This document shows, piece after piece, positions 23,801 to 38,800 of a stretch of DNA of 64,000 bases. The stretch comes from Mimachlamys varia (taxonomy: Eukaryota; Mollusca; Bivalvia; Pectinida; Pectinidae). The position numbers and the translations under genes were made by a program. Below the pieces are notes generated by a model. The model made no database searches. It had not been told where the DNA came from and worked only from the letters and a program-made list of their open reading frames with translations. Each line of letters starts with the position of its first letter. The stretch's first letter is position 1. The stretch is from contig OX392532.1 of NCBI GenBank assembly GCA_947623455.1, positions 45,015,058 through 45,079,057 of the forward strand, read 5' to 3'.

Positions 23801-26800
23801 CTAGGGTGAACCCTGTGATTGGAAATCAATCTTATTTGGCAGGAAGCATCCTTAGGTGCTCAGGATTCGAAATTGTACTCATGGTGGGACTGACCCCCTA
23901 GGGGGCTGATGGGCGGGGCCAAAAAGGGTTATTTAGCTATATCATGGTTTAAGCAACTTCTTATCCATAACCACGGATTGGAAATCAGCCTTATTTGGCA
24001 GGGAGCATCCTTATGTGCTCAGGATTCAAAATTGTACTCATGGTGGGACTGACCCCCTAGGGGGCTGAGGGATGGGGTCAAAAAGAATTATTTAGCTATA
24101 TTAATATTAGCGACTTCTTCTCCTTAACTACTGATTGGAAATCAGCCTTATTTGGCAGGACTCATGGTGGGGTTGACCCCCTAGGGGGCTGAGGGGCGGG
24201 GCCAAAAAGGGTTATTTAGCTATATAATGCTTTAAGCAACTTCTTCTCCATACCACTGATTGGAAATCAGCGTTATTTAGCAGGAAGTATCCCTAGGTGC
24301 TCAGGATTCAAAATTGTACTAATGGAAGGACTGACCCCCCAGGGGGCTGAGGGGTGGGGCTGAAAAAGGTTATTTAGCTGCAATTGTATATTGATATTAG
24401 CGACTTCTTTGCCATAACCACTGATAGGAAATCAACCTTATTTGGCAGGAAACATCCTTATTTTCCTGGTAGCATCACTATGGGGTAGGGATTCAAAATT
24501 GTACAAATGATTGGACTGACCCCCCATGCCAGGGGCCTGAGGGGTGTGACCAAAAGGGATCAATTGGGCATTATTGATATTAACAACTTCTTTTCTGAAT
24601 CTAAGCAATGTATGACATCATTTTTCAGTGGTAGCATACCTAGGTGGCTTGGATTAAAATTTATACAAATGATTGAGCTCACCTGGGGTGAATAAGCCAT
24701 GCCCTTGCAGACTTATCTATTGAGTCATTACTTTTAAACGGTTTAGATCCCCACCCCAAAACTATATCTACATTGGCATGAGCATAAAGAGACGATCACA
24801 AATATGATTTTAGATTTGACCCCAGGGTCTGCCATGCCCTTGCAGGCTTAATTATTGAGTCATAACTTTTAAACGGTTGAGATCCCCACCCCAAAACTAT
24901 ATATACTGTGAATTGCTTGGCATTAAGAGATGATCACAATCATCATGTTAGATTTGACCCCAGTTTCTGCCATGCCCTTGCAGTCTTGACTCCTGAGTCA
25001 TAACACATCACAAACATGATTCCAGATTTGATCCTAGGGATTGCCACATCCCTTGCTGTGCATAAAAAGGGCATACTTAATATGAACCAATTTCAAATAA
25101 ATTTCCTCTAAATGCTCTGTTGAATCGGAAAGCTAAGAGTTCATTAAAGGCTATGTTGTGGCAGATACCACACTGGAAAAGTTTATGCTATTTAACTTAC
25201 ACATAACTTTTTGTTGCATTTACTGAAAGCAATACAGGCCCTCTGGGTCTCTTGTTAGTACCTCAGCTATTCATTCCCCCTCAGGGAGGGGATAGATTTA
25301 CTATGGTTTATATAAGAAAATAACACTTTTAGGTATATTTTGTCCAGATCTTTTGAGGAAACCTTTCCTACTTGGTGACAATCATTTCAAAAGAATTCTT
25401 TTCCTGTTATTATATAAGGATTGTACCTCATTTTGACTGCGTGTACGGTAGTATGCCCGCAGTTGGAAACGAACATGTTCTATGGTGCACATTAGCGCTC
25501 CATAATTTGAATATGTATGTTGCCAACTGCGGGCATACTACTGTATACACAGTCAATATGAGGTACAATCCTTATATTTACATCACTATTAATTTTCAAG
25601 TGTTATACGAAGAAAAAACATTCAAAGCGGGTTGCTACCATGGTACATGTAACTACGATGGCCGTAGTTGCAAAGATAATATAATCCCGCTGAATCTTCA
25701 TCAATATATTGGTAAGTTAAGAAAATACACAGTGAACAACACTATTTTTCTTCATTAGATCATTTGAAAATTTGGTATTAAATAATATTACTAGCACATC
25801 GAATGTATTTCTTTATTTATAATGGTCGTTATGTACATGCATTGACACAGGGACCTGGTTGTGACACGGTCCGACATCAGACGTCACAACTGCAGGGCGC
25901 CGCCATGTTTGCGTTACCATCAAAGAATTTCGAATTTGTATCGTTGGACGACGTCATATTAGAACAAATAACAATCCGCCGAGCCTTTTTTCATTGCGTA
26001 TACGCTAATTTATATGCAGTCAGAGTTGAATAAAAACGAAAATGAATTGAAAAATCCAACTTTCTAAGAACAAATGAAAATCATTGATGATCAACTAAGA
26101 TTCCTCTGGGATCTCTTGTGCTTATTGTATTTTCAGTTATTTTTGGGGCTGGCTGTCAGACAGGTATGGACGACGGCCAATTATGATGATTACCATATTT
26201 GGTAATGGATTTTTCTCATTAGTGTTTGGATTTACCTACAATCTTCCAATGGCTATTATTTCACGCTTCCTCACTGGACTTGCAAATGGTAAATTATTAT
26301 TTAATATGCGAAATATCTAAAATCTGTGTTGACTTTTCCCTACATTCCCTAGGTTTAATCCGATAACTCTTTTAACTCTTTCCGTACCGCTGTCAATATA
26401 GTCGTCAAATAAATGTGCTCCCTCCTCCCCGTTGTCGACTACAGTCGACACGCTATGTTTACGTTATCTAAATGCTGATTAGTTACAATAAGCAGACGAC
26501 ACATGTAATTATCCAATAAAATGACATATAAGTGATTCCCAAGATTTCCAAAACAATTATTTTATTAACGATAAACAAAGGCTGGTCGACTCGGAAAACA
26601 AAATCAGCTGATAACTGATGATAGCCACTGACTATATCTCAACGGTAAAGTTCGACATTTATTTTTATCAGATATATCAGCTGTCTGCAGGGCATCGCAG
26701 TCTCAAAATCAACCTCTGAATATCATGTTAAAAATATCTACTCAACAACGCCACAATGCACTGACCTCAGTTTTTTTCGCAACGAAAAACACAAATCAAC

Positions 26801-29800
26801 AATCCACATGGTAATCCGCCATTTTGAAAAAAATGTCTGGGGGCGAGCCTAGTAATGACTTCCGGTACTGAAGCCGGAAAGGGAACAAAGTACGGAAAGA
26901 GTTAGCCAGAACACCGATTAATCAAATTGAATTTCCCTGTATAGCCAAATATTGTTCAATTAAAAAACAATTGAATTCTCAGAAAAGTGTCCAGATTAAC
27001 ATGTCTTCAGCAAACTATATATGCTCAGAGCAGAGCCTTGGGGCTAATTAATTTTGTTAATGAGTGTAGACGGAAGTGCAGTACTGTGTGCACACACATG
27101 TTCTTTGGTGAGCTAGTATCATAAACAGAAAGTAACAAGCCATGCAACTTGGCCTTCATATATGAAGTGTTCTGTTGTACTTTATTCCACACAAAAAATG
27201 CATCAGATTTTAATGGTATTTGTTACTTTGTAGGTACTGTAGGACCAGTATTAAACAGTTATTTGTTATTTTGTAGGTACTGTTGGTACAGTATTAAACT
27301 GGTATTTGTTACTTTGTAGGTACTGTTGGTACATTATTATAAACTGGTATTTGTTACTTTGTAGGTACTGTTGGTACAGTATTAAACTAGTATTTGTTAC
27401 TTTGTAGGTACTGTTGGACCAGTATTAAACTGGTATTTGTTACTTTGTAGGTACTGTTGGTACAGTATTATAAACTAGTATTTGTTACTTTGTAGGTACT
27501 GTTGGTACAGTATTAAACTGGTATTTGTTACTTTGTAGGTACTGTTGGTACAGTATTAAACTGGTATTTGTTACTTTGTAGGTACTGTTGGTACAGTATT
27601 ATAAACTGGTATTTGTAACTTTGTAGGTACTGTTGGTACAGTATTATAAACTGGTATTTGTTACTTTGTAGGTACTGTTGGTACAGTATTATAAACTGGT
27701 ATTTGTTACTTTGTAGGTACTGTTGGTACAGTATTATAAACTGGTATTTGTTACTTTGTAGGTACTGTTGGAACAGTATTAAACTAGTATTTGTAACTTT
27801 GTGGGTACTGATGGTACAGTATTATAAACTAGTATTTGTTACTTTGTAGGTACTGTTGGTACAGTATTAAACTGGTACTTGTTACTTTGTAGGTACTGTT
27901 GGTACAGTATTAAACTGGTATTTGTTACTTTGTAGGTACTGTTGGTACAGTATTATAAACTGGTATTTGTTACTTTGTAGGTACTGTTGGTACAGTATTA
28001 TAAACTGGTATTTGTTACTTTGTAGGTACTGTTGGAACAGTATTAAACTAGTATTTGTAACTTTGTGGGTACTGATGGTACAGTATTATAAACTAGTATT
28101 TGTTACTTTGTAGGTACTGTTGGTACAGTATTAAACTGGTACTTGTTACTTTGTAGGTACTGTTGGTACAGTATTAAACTGGTATTTGTTACTTTGTAGG
28201 TACTGTTGGTACAGTATTAAACTGGTACTTGTTACTTTGTAGGTACTGTTGGTACAGTATTAAACTAGTATTTGTTACTTTGTAGGTACTGTTGGTACAG
28301 TATTATAAACTAGTATTTGTTACTTTGTAGGTACTGTTGGTACAGTATTATAAACTAGTATTTGTAACTTTGTAGGTACTGTTGGTACAGTAATAAACTG
28401 GTATTTGTTACTTTGTAGGTACTGTTGGTACAGTATTATAAACTAGTATTTGTTACTTTGTAGGTACTGTTGGTACAGTATTAAACTGGTATTTGTTACT
28501 TTGTAGGTACTGTTGGTACAGTATTATAAACTGGTATTTGTTACTTTGTAGGTACTGTTGGTACAGTATTATAAACTGGTATTTGTTACTTTGTAGGTAC
28601 TGTTGGTACAGTATTAAACTGGTATTTGTTACTTTGTAGGTACTGTTGGTACAGTATTATAAACTGGTATTTGTTACTTTGTAGGTATTGTTGGTACAGC
28701 ATTATAAACTGGTATTTGTTACTTTGTAGGTACTGTTGGTACAGTATTATAAACTGGTATTTGTTACTTTGTAGGTACTGTTGGTACAGTATTATAAACT
28801 GGTATTTGTTACTTTGTAGGTACTGTTGGAACAGTATTAAACTAGTATTTGTAACTTTGTGGGTACTGATGGTACAGTATTATAAACTAGTATTTGTTAC
28901 TTTGTAGGTACTGTTGGTACAGTATTAAACTGGTATTTGTTACTTTGTAGGTACTGTTGGTACAGTATTAAACTGGTATTTGTTACTTTGTAGGTACTGT
29001 TGGTACAGTATTATAAACTGGTATTTGTTACTTTGTAGGTACTGTTGGTACAGTATTATAAACTGGTATTTGTTACTTTGTAGGTACTGTTGGTACAGTA
29101 TTATAAACTAGTATTTGTTACTTTGTAGGTACTGTTGGTACAGTATTATAAACTAGTATTTGTAACTTTGTAGGTACTGTTGGTACAGTATTAAACTGGT
29201 ATTTGTTACTTTGTAGGTACTGTTGGTACAGTATTATAAACTGGTATTTGTTACTTTGTAGGTACTGTTGGTACAGTATTATAAACTGGTATTTGTAACT
29301 TTGTAAGTACTGTTGGTACAGTATTAAACTGGTATTTGTTACTTTGTAGGTACTGTTGGTACAGTATTATAAACTGGTATTTGTAACTTTGTAGGTACTG
29401 TTGGTACAGTATTAAACTGGTATTTGTTACTTTGTAGGTACTGTTGGTACAGTATTATAAACTGGTATTTGTTACTTTGTAAGTACTGTTGGTACAGTAT
29501 TAAACTGGTATTTGTTACTTTGTAGGTACTGTTGGTACAGTATTATAAACTGGTATTTGTAACTTTGTAGGTACTGTTGGTACAGTATTATAAACTGGTA
29601 TTTGTTACTTTGTAGGTACTGTTGGTACAGTATTAAACTGGTATTTGTTACTTTGTAGGTACTGTTGGTACAGTATTAAACTGGTATTTGTTACTTTGTA
29701 GGTACTGTTGGTACAGTATTATAAACTGGTATTTGTTACTTTGTAGGTACTGTTGGTACAGTATTATAAACTAGTATTTGTTACTTTGTAGGTACTGTTG

Positions 29801-32800
29801 GTACAGTATTATAAACTAGTATTTGTAACTTTGTAGGTACTGTTGGTACAGTATTAAACTGGTATTTGTTACTTTGTAGGTACTGTTGGTACATTATTAT
29901 AAACTAGTATTTGTTACTTTGTAGGTACTGTTGGTACAGTATTAAACTGGTATTTGTTACTTTGTAGTTACTGTTGGTACAGTATTATAAACTGGTATTT
30001 GTTACTTTGTAGGTACTGTTGGTACAGTATTATAAACTGGTATTTGTTACTTTGTAGGTACTGTTGGTACAGTATTAAACTGGTATTTGTTACTTTGTAG
30101 GTACTGTTGGTACAGTATTATAAACTGGTATTTGTTACTTTGTAGGTACTGTTGGTACAGTATTAAACTGGTATTTGTTACTTTGTAGGTACTGTTGGTA
30201 CAGTATTAAACTGGTATTTGTTACTTTGTAGGTACTGTTGGTACAGTATTAAACTAGTATTTGTTACTTTGTAGGTACTGTTGGTACAGTATTATAAACT
30301 AGTATTTGTTACTTTGTAGGTACTGTTGGTACAGTATTATAAACTAGTATTTGTTACTTTGTAGGTACTGTTGGTACAGTAATAAACTAGTATTTGTTAC
30401 TTTGTAGGTACTGTTGGTACAGTATTAAACTGGTATTTGTTACTTTGTAGGTACTGTTGGTACAGTATTAAACTGGTATTTGTTACTTTGTAGGTACTGT
30501 TGGTACAGTAATAAACTAGTATTTGTTACTTTGTAGGTACTGTAGTACCAGTATTAAACTGGTATTTGTTACTGTGTAGGTACTGTTAGTACAGTATTAT
30601 AAACTGGTACTTGTAACTTTGTAGGTACTGTTGGTACAGTATTAAACTGGTATTTGTTACTTTGTAGGTACTGTTGGTACAGTATTATAAACTGGTATTT
30701 GTTACTTTGAAGGTACTGTTGGTACAGTATTAAACTGGTATTTGTTACTTTGTAGGTACTGTTGGTACAGTATTAAACTGGTATTTGTTACTTTGTAGGT
30801 ACTGTTGGTACATTATTATAAACTAGTATTTGTTACTTTGTAGGTACTGTTGGTACATTATTATAAACTAGTATTTGTTACTTTGTAGGTACTGTTGGTA
30901 CAGTATTAAACTGGTATTTGTAACTTTGTAGGTACTGTTGGTACAGTATTAAACTAGTATTTGTTACTTTGTAGGTACTGTTGGTACAGTATTAAACTGG
31001 TATTTGTTACTTTGTAGGTACTGTTGGTACAGTATTAAACTGGTATTTGTTACTTTGTAGGTACTGTTGGTACAGTATTATAAACTGGTATTTGTTACTT
31101 TGTAGGTACTGTTGGTACAGTATTATAAACTGGTATTTGTTACTTTGTAGGTACTGTTGGTACAGTATTAAACTGGTATTTGTTACTTTGTAGGTACTGT
31201 TGGTACAGTATTAAACTGGTACTTGTTACTTTGTAGGTACTGTTGGTACAGTATTAAACTGGTATTTGTTACTTTGTAGGTACTGTTGGTACAGTATTAT
31301 AAACTGGTACTTGTAACTTTGTAGGTACTGTTGGTACAGTATTATAAACTGGTATTTGTTATTTTGTAGGTACTGTTGGTACAGTATTAAACTGGTATTT
31401 GTTACTTTGTAGGTACTGTTGGTACAGTATTATAAACTAGTATTTGTTACTTTGTAGGTACTGTTGGTACAGTATTATAAACTGGTATTTGTTACTTTGG
31501 AGGTACTGTTGGTACAGTATTATAAACTGGTATTTGTTACTTTGTAGGTACTGTTGGTACAGTATTATAAACAGGTATTTGTAACTTTGTAGGTACTGTT
31601 GGTACAGTATTAAACTGGTATTTGTTACTTTGTAGGTACTGTTGGTACAGTAATAAACTAGTATTTGTTACTTTGTAAGTACTGTAGGACCAGTATTAAA
31701 CAGTTATTTGTTACTTTGTAGGTACTGTTGGTACAGTATTAAACTGGTATTTGTTACTTTGTAGGTACTGTTGGTACAGTATTAAACTGGTACTTGTTAC
31801 TTTGTAGGTACTGTAGTACCAGTATTAAACTAGTATTTGTAACTTTGTAGGTACTGTTGGTACAGTATTAAACTGGTATTTGTTACTTTGTAGGTACTGT
31901 TGGTACAGTATTAAACTGGTATTTGTTACTTTGTAGGTATTGTTGGTACAGCATTATAAACTGGTATTTGTTACTTTGTAGGTACTGTTGGTACAGCATT
32001 ATAAACTGGTATTTGTTACTTTGTAGGTACTGTTGGTACAGTATTATAAACTGGTATTTGTTACTTTGTAGGTACTGTTGGTACAGTATTAAACTGGTAT
32101 TTGTTACTTTGTAGGTACTGTTGGTACAGTATTAAACTGGTACTTGTTACTTTGTAGGTACTGTAGTACCAGTATTAAACTAGTGTTTGTTACTTTGTAG
32201 GTACTGTTGGTACAGTATTAAACTAGTATTTGTTACTTTGTAGGTACTGTTGGTACAGTATTAAACTGGTTTATGTTACTTTGTAGGTACTATAGGACCA
32301 GTATCAAACTAGTATTTGTTACTTTGTAGGTACTGTTGGTACAGTATTATAAACTGGTATTTGTTACTTTGTAGGTACTGTAGGTACAGTATTAAACTGG
32401 TATTTGTAACTTTGTAGGTACTGTTGGTACAGTATTATCAACTGGTATTTGTTACTTTGTAAGTACTGTAGGACCAGTATTAAACAGTTATTTGTTACTT
32501 TGTAGGTACTCTTGGTACAGTATTATAAACTGGTATTTGTAACTTTGTAAGTACTGTTGATACAGTATTATAAACTTGTATTTGTTGCTTTTTAGGTACT
32601 GTTGGTACAGTATTATAAACTGGTATTTGTTACTTTGTAGGTACTGTTGGTACAGTATTAAACTGGTACTTGTTACTTTGTAGGTACTGTTGGTACAGTA
32701 TTATAAACTGGTATTTGTTACTTTGTAGGTACTGTTGGTACAGTATTAAACTGGTACTTGTTACTTTGTAGGTACTGTTGGTACAGTATTATAAACTGGT

Positions 32801-35800
32801 ATTTGTTACTTTGTAGGTACTGTTGGTACAGTATTATAAACTAGTATTTGTTACTTTGTAGGTACTGTTGGTACAGTATTATAAACTGGTATTTGTTACT
32901 TTGTAGGTACTGTTGGTACAGTATTAAACTAGTATTTGTTACTTTGTAGGTACTGTTGGTACAGTATTATAAACTGGTATTTGTTACTTTGTAGGTACTG
33001 TTGGTACAGTATTATAAACTAGTATTTGTTACTTTGTAGGTACTGTTGGTACAGTATTAAACTGGTACTTGTTACTTTGTAGGTACTGTTGGTACAGTAT
33101 TATAAACTAGTATTTGTTACTTTGTAGGTACTGTTGGTACAGTATTATAAACTGGTATTTGTTACTTTGTAGGTACTGTTGGTACAGTATTAAACTGGTA
33201 CTTGTTACTTTGTAGGTACTGTAGTACCAGTATTAAACTAGTGTTTGTTACTTTGTAGGTACTGTTGGTACAGTATTAAACTAGTATTTGTTACTTTGTA
33301 GGTACTGTTGGTACAGTATTAAACTGGTATTTGTGTCTTTGTAGGTACTGTTGGTACAGTATTAAACTGGTATATGTTACTTTGTAGGTACTATAGGACC
33401 AGTATCAAACTAGTATTTGTTACTTTGTAGGTACTGTTGGTACAGTATTATAAACTGGTATTTGTTACTTTGTAGGTACTGTAGGTACAGTATTAAACTG
33501 GTATTTGTAACTTTGTAGGTACTGTTGGTACAGTATTATCAACTGGTATTTGTTACTTTGTAAGTACTGTAGGACCAGTATTAAACAGTTATTTGTTACT
33601 TTGTAGGTACTCTTGGTACAGTATTATAAACTGGTATTTGTAACTTTGTAAGTACTGTTGATACAGTATTATAAACTTGTATTTGTTGCTTTTTAGGTAC
33701 TGTTGGTACAGTATTATAAACTGGTATTTGTTACTTTGTAGGTACTGTTGGTACAGTATTAAACTGGTACTTGTTACTTTGTAGGTACTGTTGGTACAGT
33801 ATTATAAACTGGTATTTGTTACTTTGTAGGTACTGTTGGTACAGTATTAAACTGGTACTTGTTACTTTGTAGGTACTGTTGGTACAGTATTATAAACTGG
33901 TATTTGTTACTTTGTAGGTACTGTTGGTACAGTATTATAAACTAGTATTTGTTACTTTGTAGGTACTGTTGGTACAGTATTATAAACTGGTATTTGTTAC
34001 TTTGTAGGTACTGTTGGTACAGTATTAAACTAGTATTTGTTACTTTGTAGGTACTGTTGGTACAGTATTATAAACTGGTATTTGTTACTTTGTAGGTACT
34101 GTTGGTACAGTATTATAAACTAGTATTTGTTACTTTGTAGGTACTGTTGGTACAGTATTAAACTGGTACTTGTTACTTTGTAGGTACTGTTGGTACAGTA
34201 TTATAAACTAGTATTTGTTACTTTGTAGGTACTGTTGGTACAGTATTATAAACTGGTATTTGTTACTTTGTAGGTACTGTTGGTACAGTATTATAAACTG
34301 GTATTTGTTACTTTGTAGGTACTGTTGGTACAGTATTATAAACTGGTATTTGTTACTTTGTAGGTACTGTTGGTACAGTATTATAAACTGGTATTTGTTA
34401 CTTTGTAGGTACTGTTGGTACAGTATTATAAACTAGTATTTGTTACTTTGTAGGTACTGTTGGTACAGTATTATAAACTAGTATTTGTTACTTTGTAGGT
34501 ACTGTTGGTACAGTATTATAAACTGGTATTTGTTACTTTGTAGGTACTGTTGGTACAGTATTATAAACTAGTATTTGTTACTTTGTAGGTACTGTTGGTA
34601 CAGTATTATAAACTGGTATTTGTTACTTTGTAGGTACTGTTGGTACAGTATTATAAACTAGTATTTGTTACTTTGTAGGTACTGTTGGTACAGTATTAAA
34701 CTGGTATTTGTTACTTTGTAGGTACTGTTGGTACAGTATTATAAACTGGTATTTGTTACTTTGTAGGTATTGTTGGTACAGTATTATAAACTGGTATTTG
34801 TTACTTTGTAGGTACTGTAGGACCAGTATCAAACTAGTATTTGTTACTTTGTAGGTACTGTAGGAACAGTATTAAACTGGTATTTGTAACTTTGTAAGTA
34901 CTGTTGGTACAGTATTATAAACTTGTATTTGTTGCTTTTTAGGTACTTTTGCTACAGTATTAAACTGATATTTGTTACTTTGTAGGTACTGTTGGTACAG
35001 TATTATAAACTTGTATTTGTTACTTTGTAGGTACTGTTGGTACAGTATTAAACTAGTATTTGTTACTTTGTAGGTACTGTTGGTACAGTATTATAAACTG
35101 GTATTTGTTACTTTGTAGGTACTGTTGGTACAGTATTATAAACTAGTATTTGTTACTTTGTAGGTACTGTTGGTACAGTATTATAAACTGGTATTTGTTA
35201 CTTTGTAGGTACTGTTGGTACAGTATTAAACTGGTACTTGTTACTTTGTAGGTACTGTAGTACCAGTATTAAACTAGTGTTTGTTACTTTGTAGGTACTG
35301 TTGGTACAGTATTAAACTAGTATTTGTTACTTTGTAGGTACTGTTGGTACAGTATTAAACTGGTATTTGTGTCTTTGTAGGTACTGTTGGTACAGTATTA
35401 AACTGGTATATGTTACTTTGTAGGTACTATAGGACCAGTATCAAACTAGTATTTGTTACTTTGTAGGTACTGTTGGTACAGTATTATAAACTGGTATTTG
35501 TTACTTTGTAGGTACTGTAGGTACAGTATTAAACTGGTATTTGTAACTTTGTAGGTACTGTTGGTACAGTATTATCAACTGGTATTTGTTACTTTGTAAG
35601 TACTGTAGGACCAGTATTAAACAGTTATTTGTTACTTTGTAGGTACTCTTGGTACAGTATTATAAACTGGTATTTGTAACTTTGTAAGTACTGTTGATAC
35701 AGTATTATAAACTTGTATTTGTTGCTTTTTAGGTACTGTTGGTACAGTATTATAAACTGGTATTTGTTACTTTGTAGGTACTGTTGGTACAGTATTAAAC

Positions 35801-38800
35801 TGGTACTTGTTACTTTGTAGGTACTGTTGGTACAGTATTATAAACTGGTATTTGTTACTTTGTAGGTACTGTTGGTACAGTATTAAACTGGTACTTGTTA
35901 CTTTGTAGGTACTGTTGGTACAGTATTATAAACTGGTATTTGTTACTTTGTAGGTACTGTTGGTACAGTATTATAAACTAGTATTTGTTACTTTGTAGGT
36001 ACTGTTGGTACAGTATTATAAACTGGTATTTGTTACTTTGTAGGTACTGTTGGTACAGTATTAAACTAGTATTTGTTACTTTGTAGGTACTGTTGGTACA
36101 GTATTATAAACTGGTATTTGTTACTTTGTAGGTACTGTTGGTACAGTATTATAAACTAGTATTTGTTACTTTGTAGGTACTGTTGGTACAGTATTAAACT
36201 GGTACTTGTTACTTTGTAGGTACTGTTGGTACAGTATTATAAACTAGTATTTGTTACTTTGTAGGTACTGTTGGTACAGTATTATAAACTGGTATTTGTT
36301 ACTTTGTAGGTACTGTTGGTACAGTATTATAAACTGGTATTTGTTACTTTGTAGGTACTGTTGGTACAGTATTATAAACTGGTATTTGTTACTTTGTAGG
36401 TACTGTTGGTACAGTATTATAAACTGGTATTTGTTACTTTGTAGGTACTGTTGGTACAGTATTATAAACTAGTATTTGTTACTTTGTAGGTACTGTTGGT
36501 ACAGTATTATAAACTAGTATTTGTTACTTTGTAGGTACTGTTGGTACAGTATTATAAACTGGTATTTGTTACTTTGTAGGTACTGTTGGTACAGTATTAT
36601 AAACTAGTATTTGTTACTTTGTAGGTACTGTTGGTACAGTATTAAACTGGTATTTGTGTCTTTGTAGGTACTGTTGGTACAGTATTAAACTGGTATATGT
36701 TACTTTGTAGGTACTATAGGACCAGTATCAAACTAGTATTTGTTACTTTGTAGGTACTGTTGGTACAGTATTATAAACTGGTATTTGTTACTTTGTAGGT
36801 ACTGTAGGTACAGTATTAAACTGGTATTTGTAACTTTGTAGGTACTGTTGGTACAGTATTATCAACTGGTATTTGTTACTTTGTAAGTACTGTAGGACCA
36901 GTATTAAACAGTTATTTGTTACTTTGTAGGTACTCTTGGTACAGTATTATAAACTGGTATTTGTAACTTTGTAAGTACTGTTGATACAGTATTATAAACT
37001 TGTATTTGTTGCTTTTTAGGTACTGTTGGTACAGTATTATAAACTGGTATTTGTTACTTTGTAGGTACTGTTGGTACAGTATTAAACTGGTACTTGTTAC
37101 TTTGTAGGTACTGTTGGTACAGTATTATAAACTGGTATTTGTTACTTTGTAGGTACTGTTGGTACAGTATTAAACTGGTACTTGTTACTTTGTAGGTACT
37201 GTTGGTACAGTATTATAAACTGGTATTTGTTACTTTGTAGGTACTGTTGGTACAGTATTATAAACTAGTATTTGTTACTTTGTAGGTACTGTTGGTACAG
37301 TATTATAAACTGGTATTTGTTACTTTGTAGGTACTGTTGGTACAGTATTAAACTAGTATTTGTTACTTTGTAGGTACTGTTGGTACAGTATTATAAACTG
37401 GTATTTGTTACTTTGTAGGTACTGTTGGTACAGTATTATAAACTAGTATTTGTTACTTTGTAGGTACTGTTGGTACAGTATTAAACTGGTACTTGTTACT
37501 TTGTAGGTACTGTTGGTACAGTATTATAAACTAGTATTTGTTACTTTGTAGGTACTGTTGGTACAGTATTATAAACTGGTATTTGTTACTTTGTAGGTAC
37601 TGTTGGTACAGTATTATAAACTGGTATTTGTTACTTTGTAGGTACTGTTGGTACAGTATTATAAACTGGTATTTGTTACTTTGTAGGTACTGTTGGTACA
37701 GTATTATAAACTGGTATTTGTTACTTTGTAGGTACTGTTGGTACAGTATTATAAACTAGTATTTGTTACTTTGTAGGTACTGTTGGTACAGTATTATAAA
37801 CTAGTATTTGTTACTTTGTAGGTACTGTTGGTACAGTATTATAAACTGGTATTTGTTACTTTGTAGGTACTGTTGGTACAGTATTATAAACTAGTATTTG
37901 TTACTTTGTAGGTACTGTTGGTACAGTATTATAAACTGGTATTTGTTACTTTGTAGGTACTGTTGGTACAGTATTATAAACTAGTATTTGTTACTTTGTA
38001 GGTACTGTTGGTACAGTATTAAACTGGTATTTGTTACTTTGTAGGTACTGTTGGTACAGTATTATAAACTGGTATTTGTTACTTTGTAGGTATTGTTGGT
38101 ACAGTATTATAAACTGGTATTTGTTACTTTGTAGGTACTGTAGGACCAGTATCAAACTAGTATTTGTTACTTTGTAGGTACTGTAGGAACAGTATTAAAC
38201 TGGTATTTGTAACTTTGTAAGTACTGTTGGTACAGTATTATAAACTTGTATTTGTTGCTTTTTAGGTACTTTTGCTACAGTATTAAACTGATATTTGTTA
38301 CTTTGTAGGTACTGTTGGTACAGTATTATAAACTTGTATTTGTTACTTTGTAGGTACTGTTGGTACAGTATTAAACTAGTATTTGTTACTTTGTAGGTAC
38401 TGTTGGTACAGTATTATAAACTGGTATTTGTTACTTTGTAGGTACTGTTGGTACAGTATTATAAACTAGTATTTGTTACTTTGTAGGTACTGTTGGTACA
38501 GTATTATAAACTGGTATTTGTTACTTTGTAGGTACTGTTGGTACAGTATTAAACTGGTACTTGTTACTTTGTAGGTACTGTAGTACCAGTATTAAACTAG
38601 TGTTTGTTACTTTGTAGGTACTGTTGGTACAGTATTAAACTAGTATTTGTTACTTTGTAGGTACTGTTGGTACAGTATTAAACTGGTATTTGTGTCTTTG
38701 TAGGTACTGTTGGTACAGTATTAAACTGGTATATGTTACTTTGTAGGTACTATAGGACCAGTATCAAACTAGTATTTGTTACTTTGTAGGTACTGTTGGT

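Larger units (their letters stand above)
21045..25256 (+). mobile_element. Composite pearl-like element, about 4.2 kb, with nested insertions
   Basis: The left end (GTCATCGGAGACAAAAGTCT then CAAGTGACCT) has the same layout as the 5' hairpin end at 59354. The right end is GGCCCTCTGGGTC plus TCTTGTT (25250-25256). The core holds about eleven units of roughly 157 bp (22020-24520) with a CCCCCTAGGGGG palindrome and CTTATTTGGCAGGAAGCATC, then about three units of a second roughly 145-bp family (24700-25050). A 95-bp segment at 21360-21460 recurs at 25262-25350, so several elements are probably nested. It lacks a transposase. Confidence 0.5.

Noticed and set aside
25372..26033. Two open frames (128 and 76 codons) before exon 4
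   Set aside because: They overlap the foldback hairpin and the TE tail and show no known domain.
26163..26170. Donor-like GACAG|GTATGG inside exon 4
   Set aside because: Splicing here would remove the motif A Tyr-Gly-Arg-Arg and TM3-TM4, which read through perfectly in frame.
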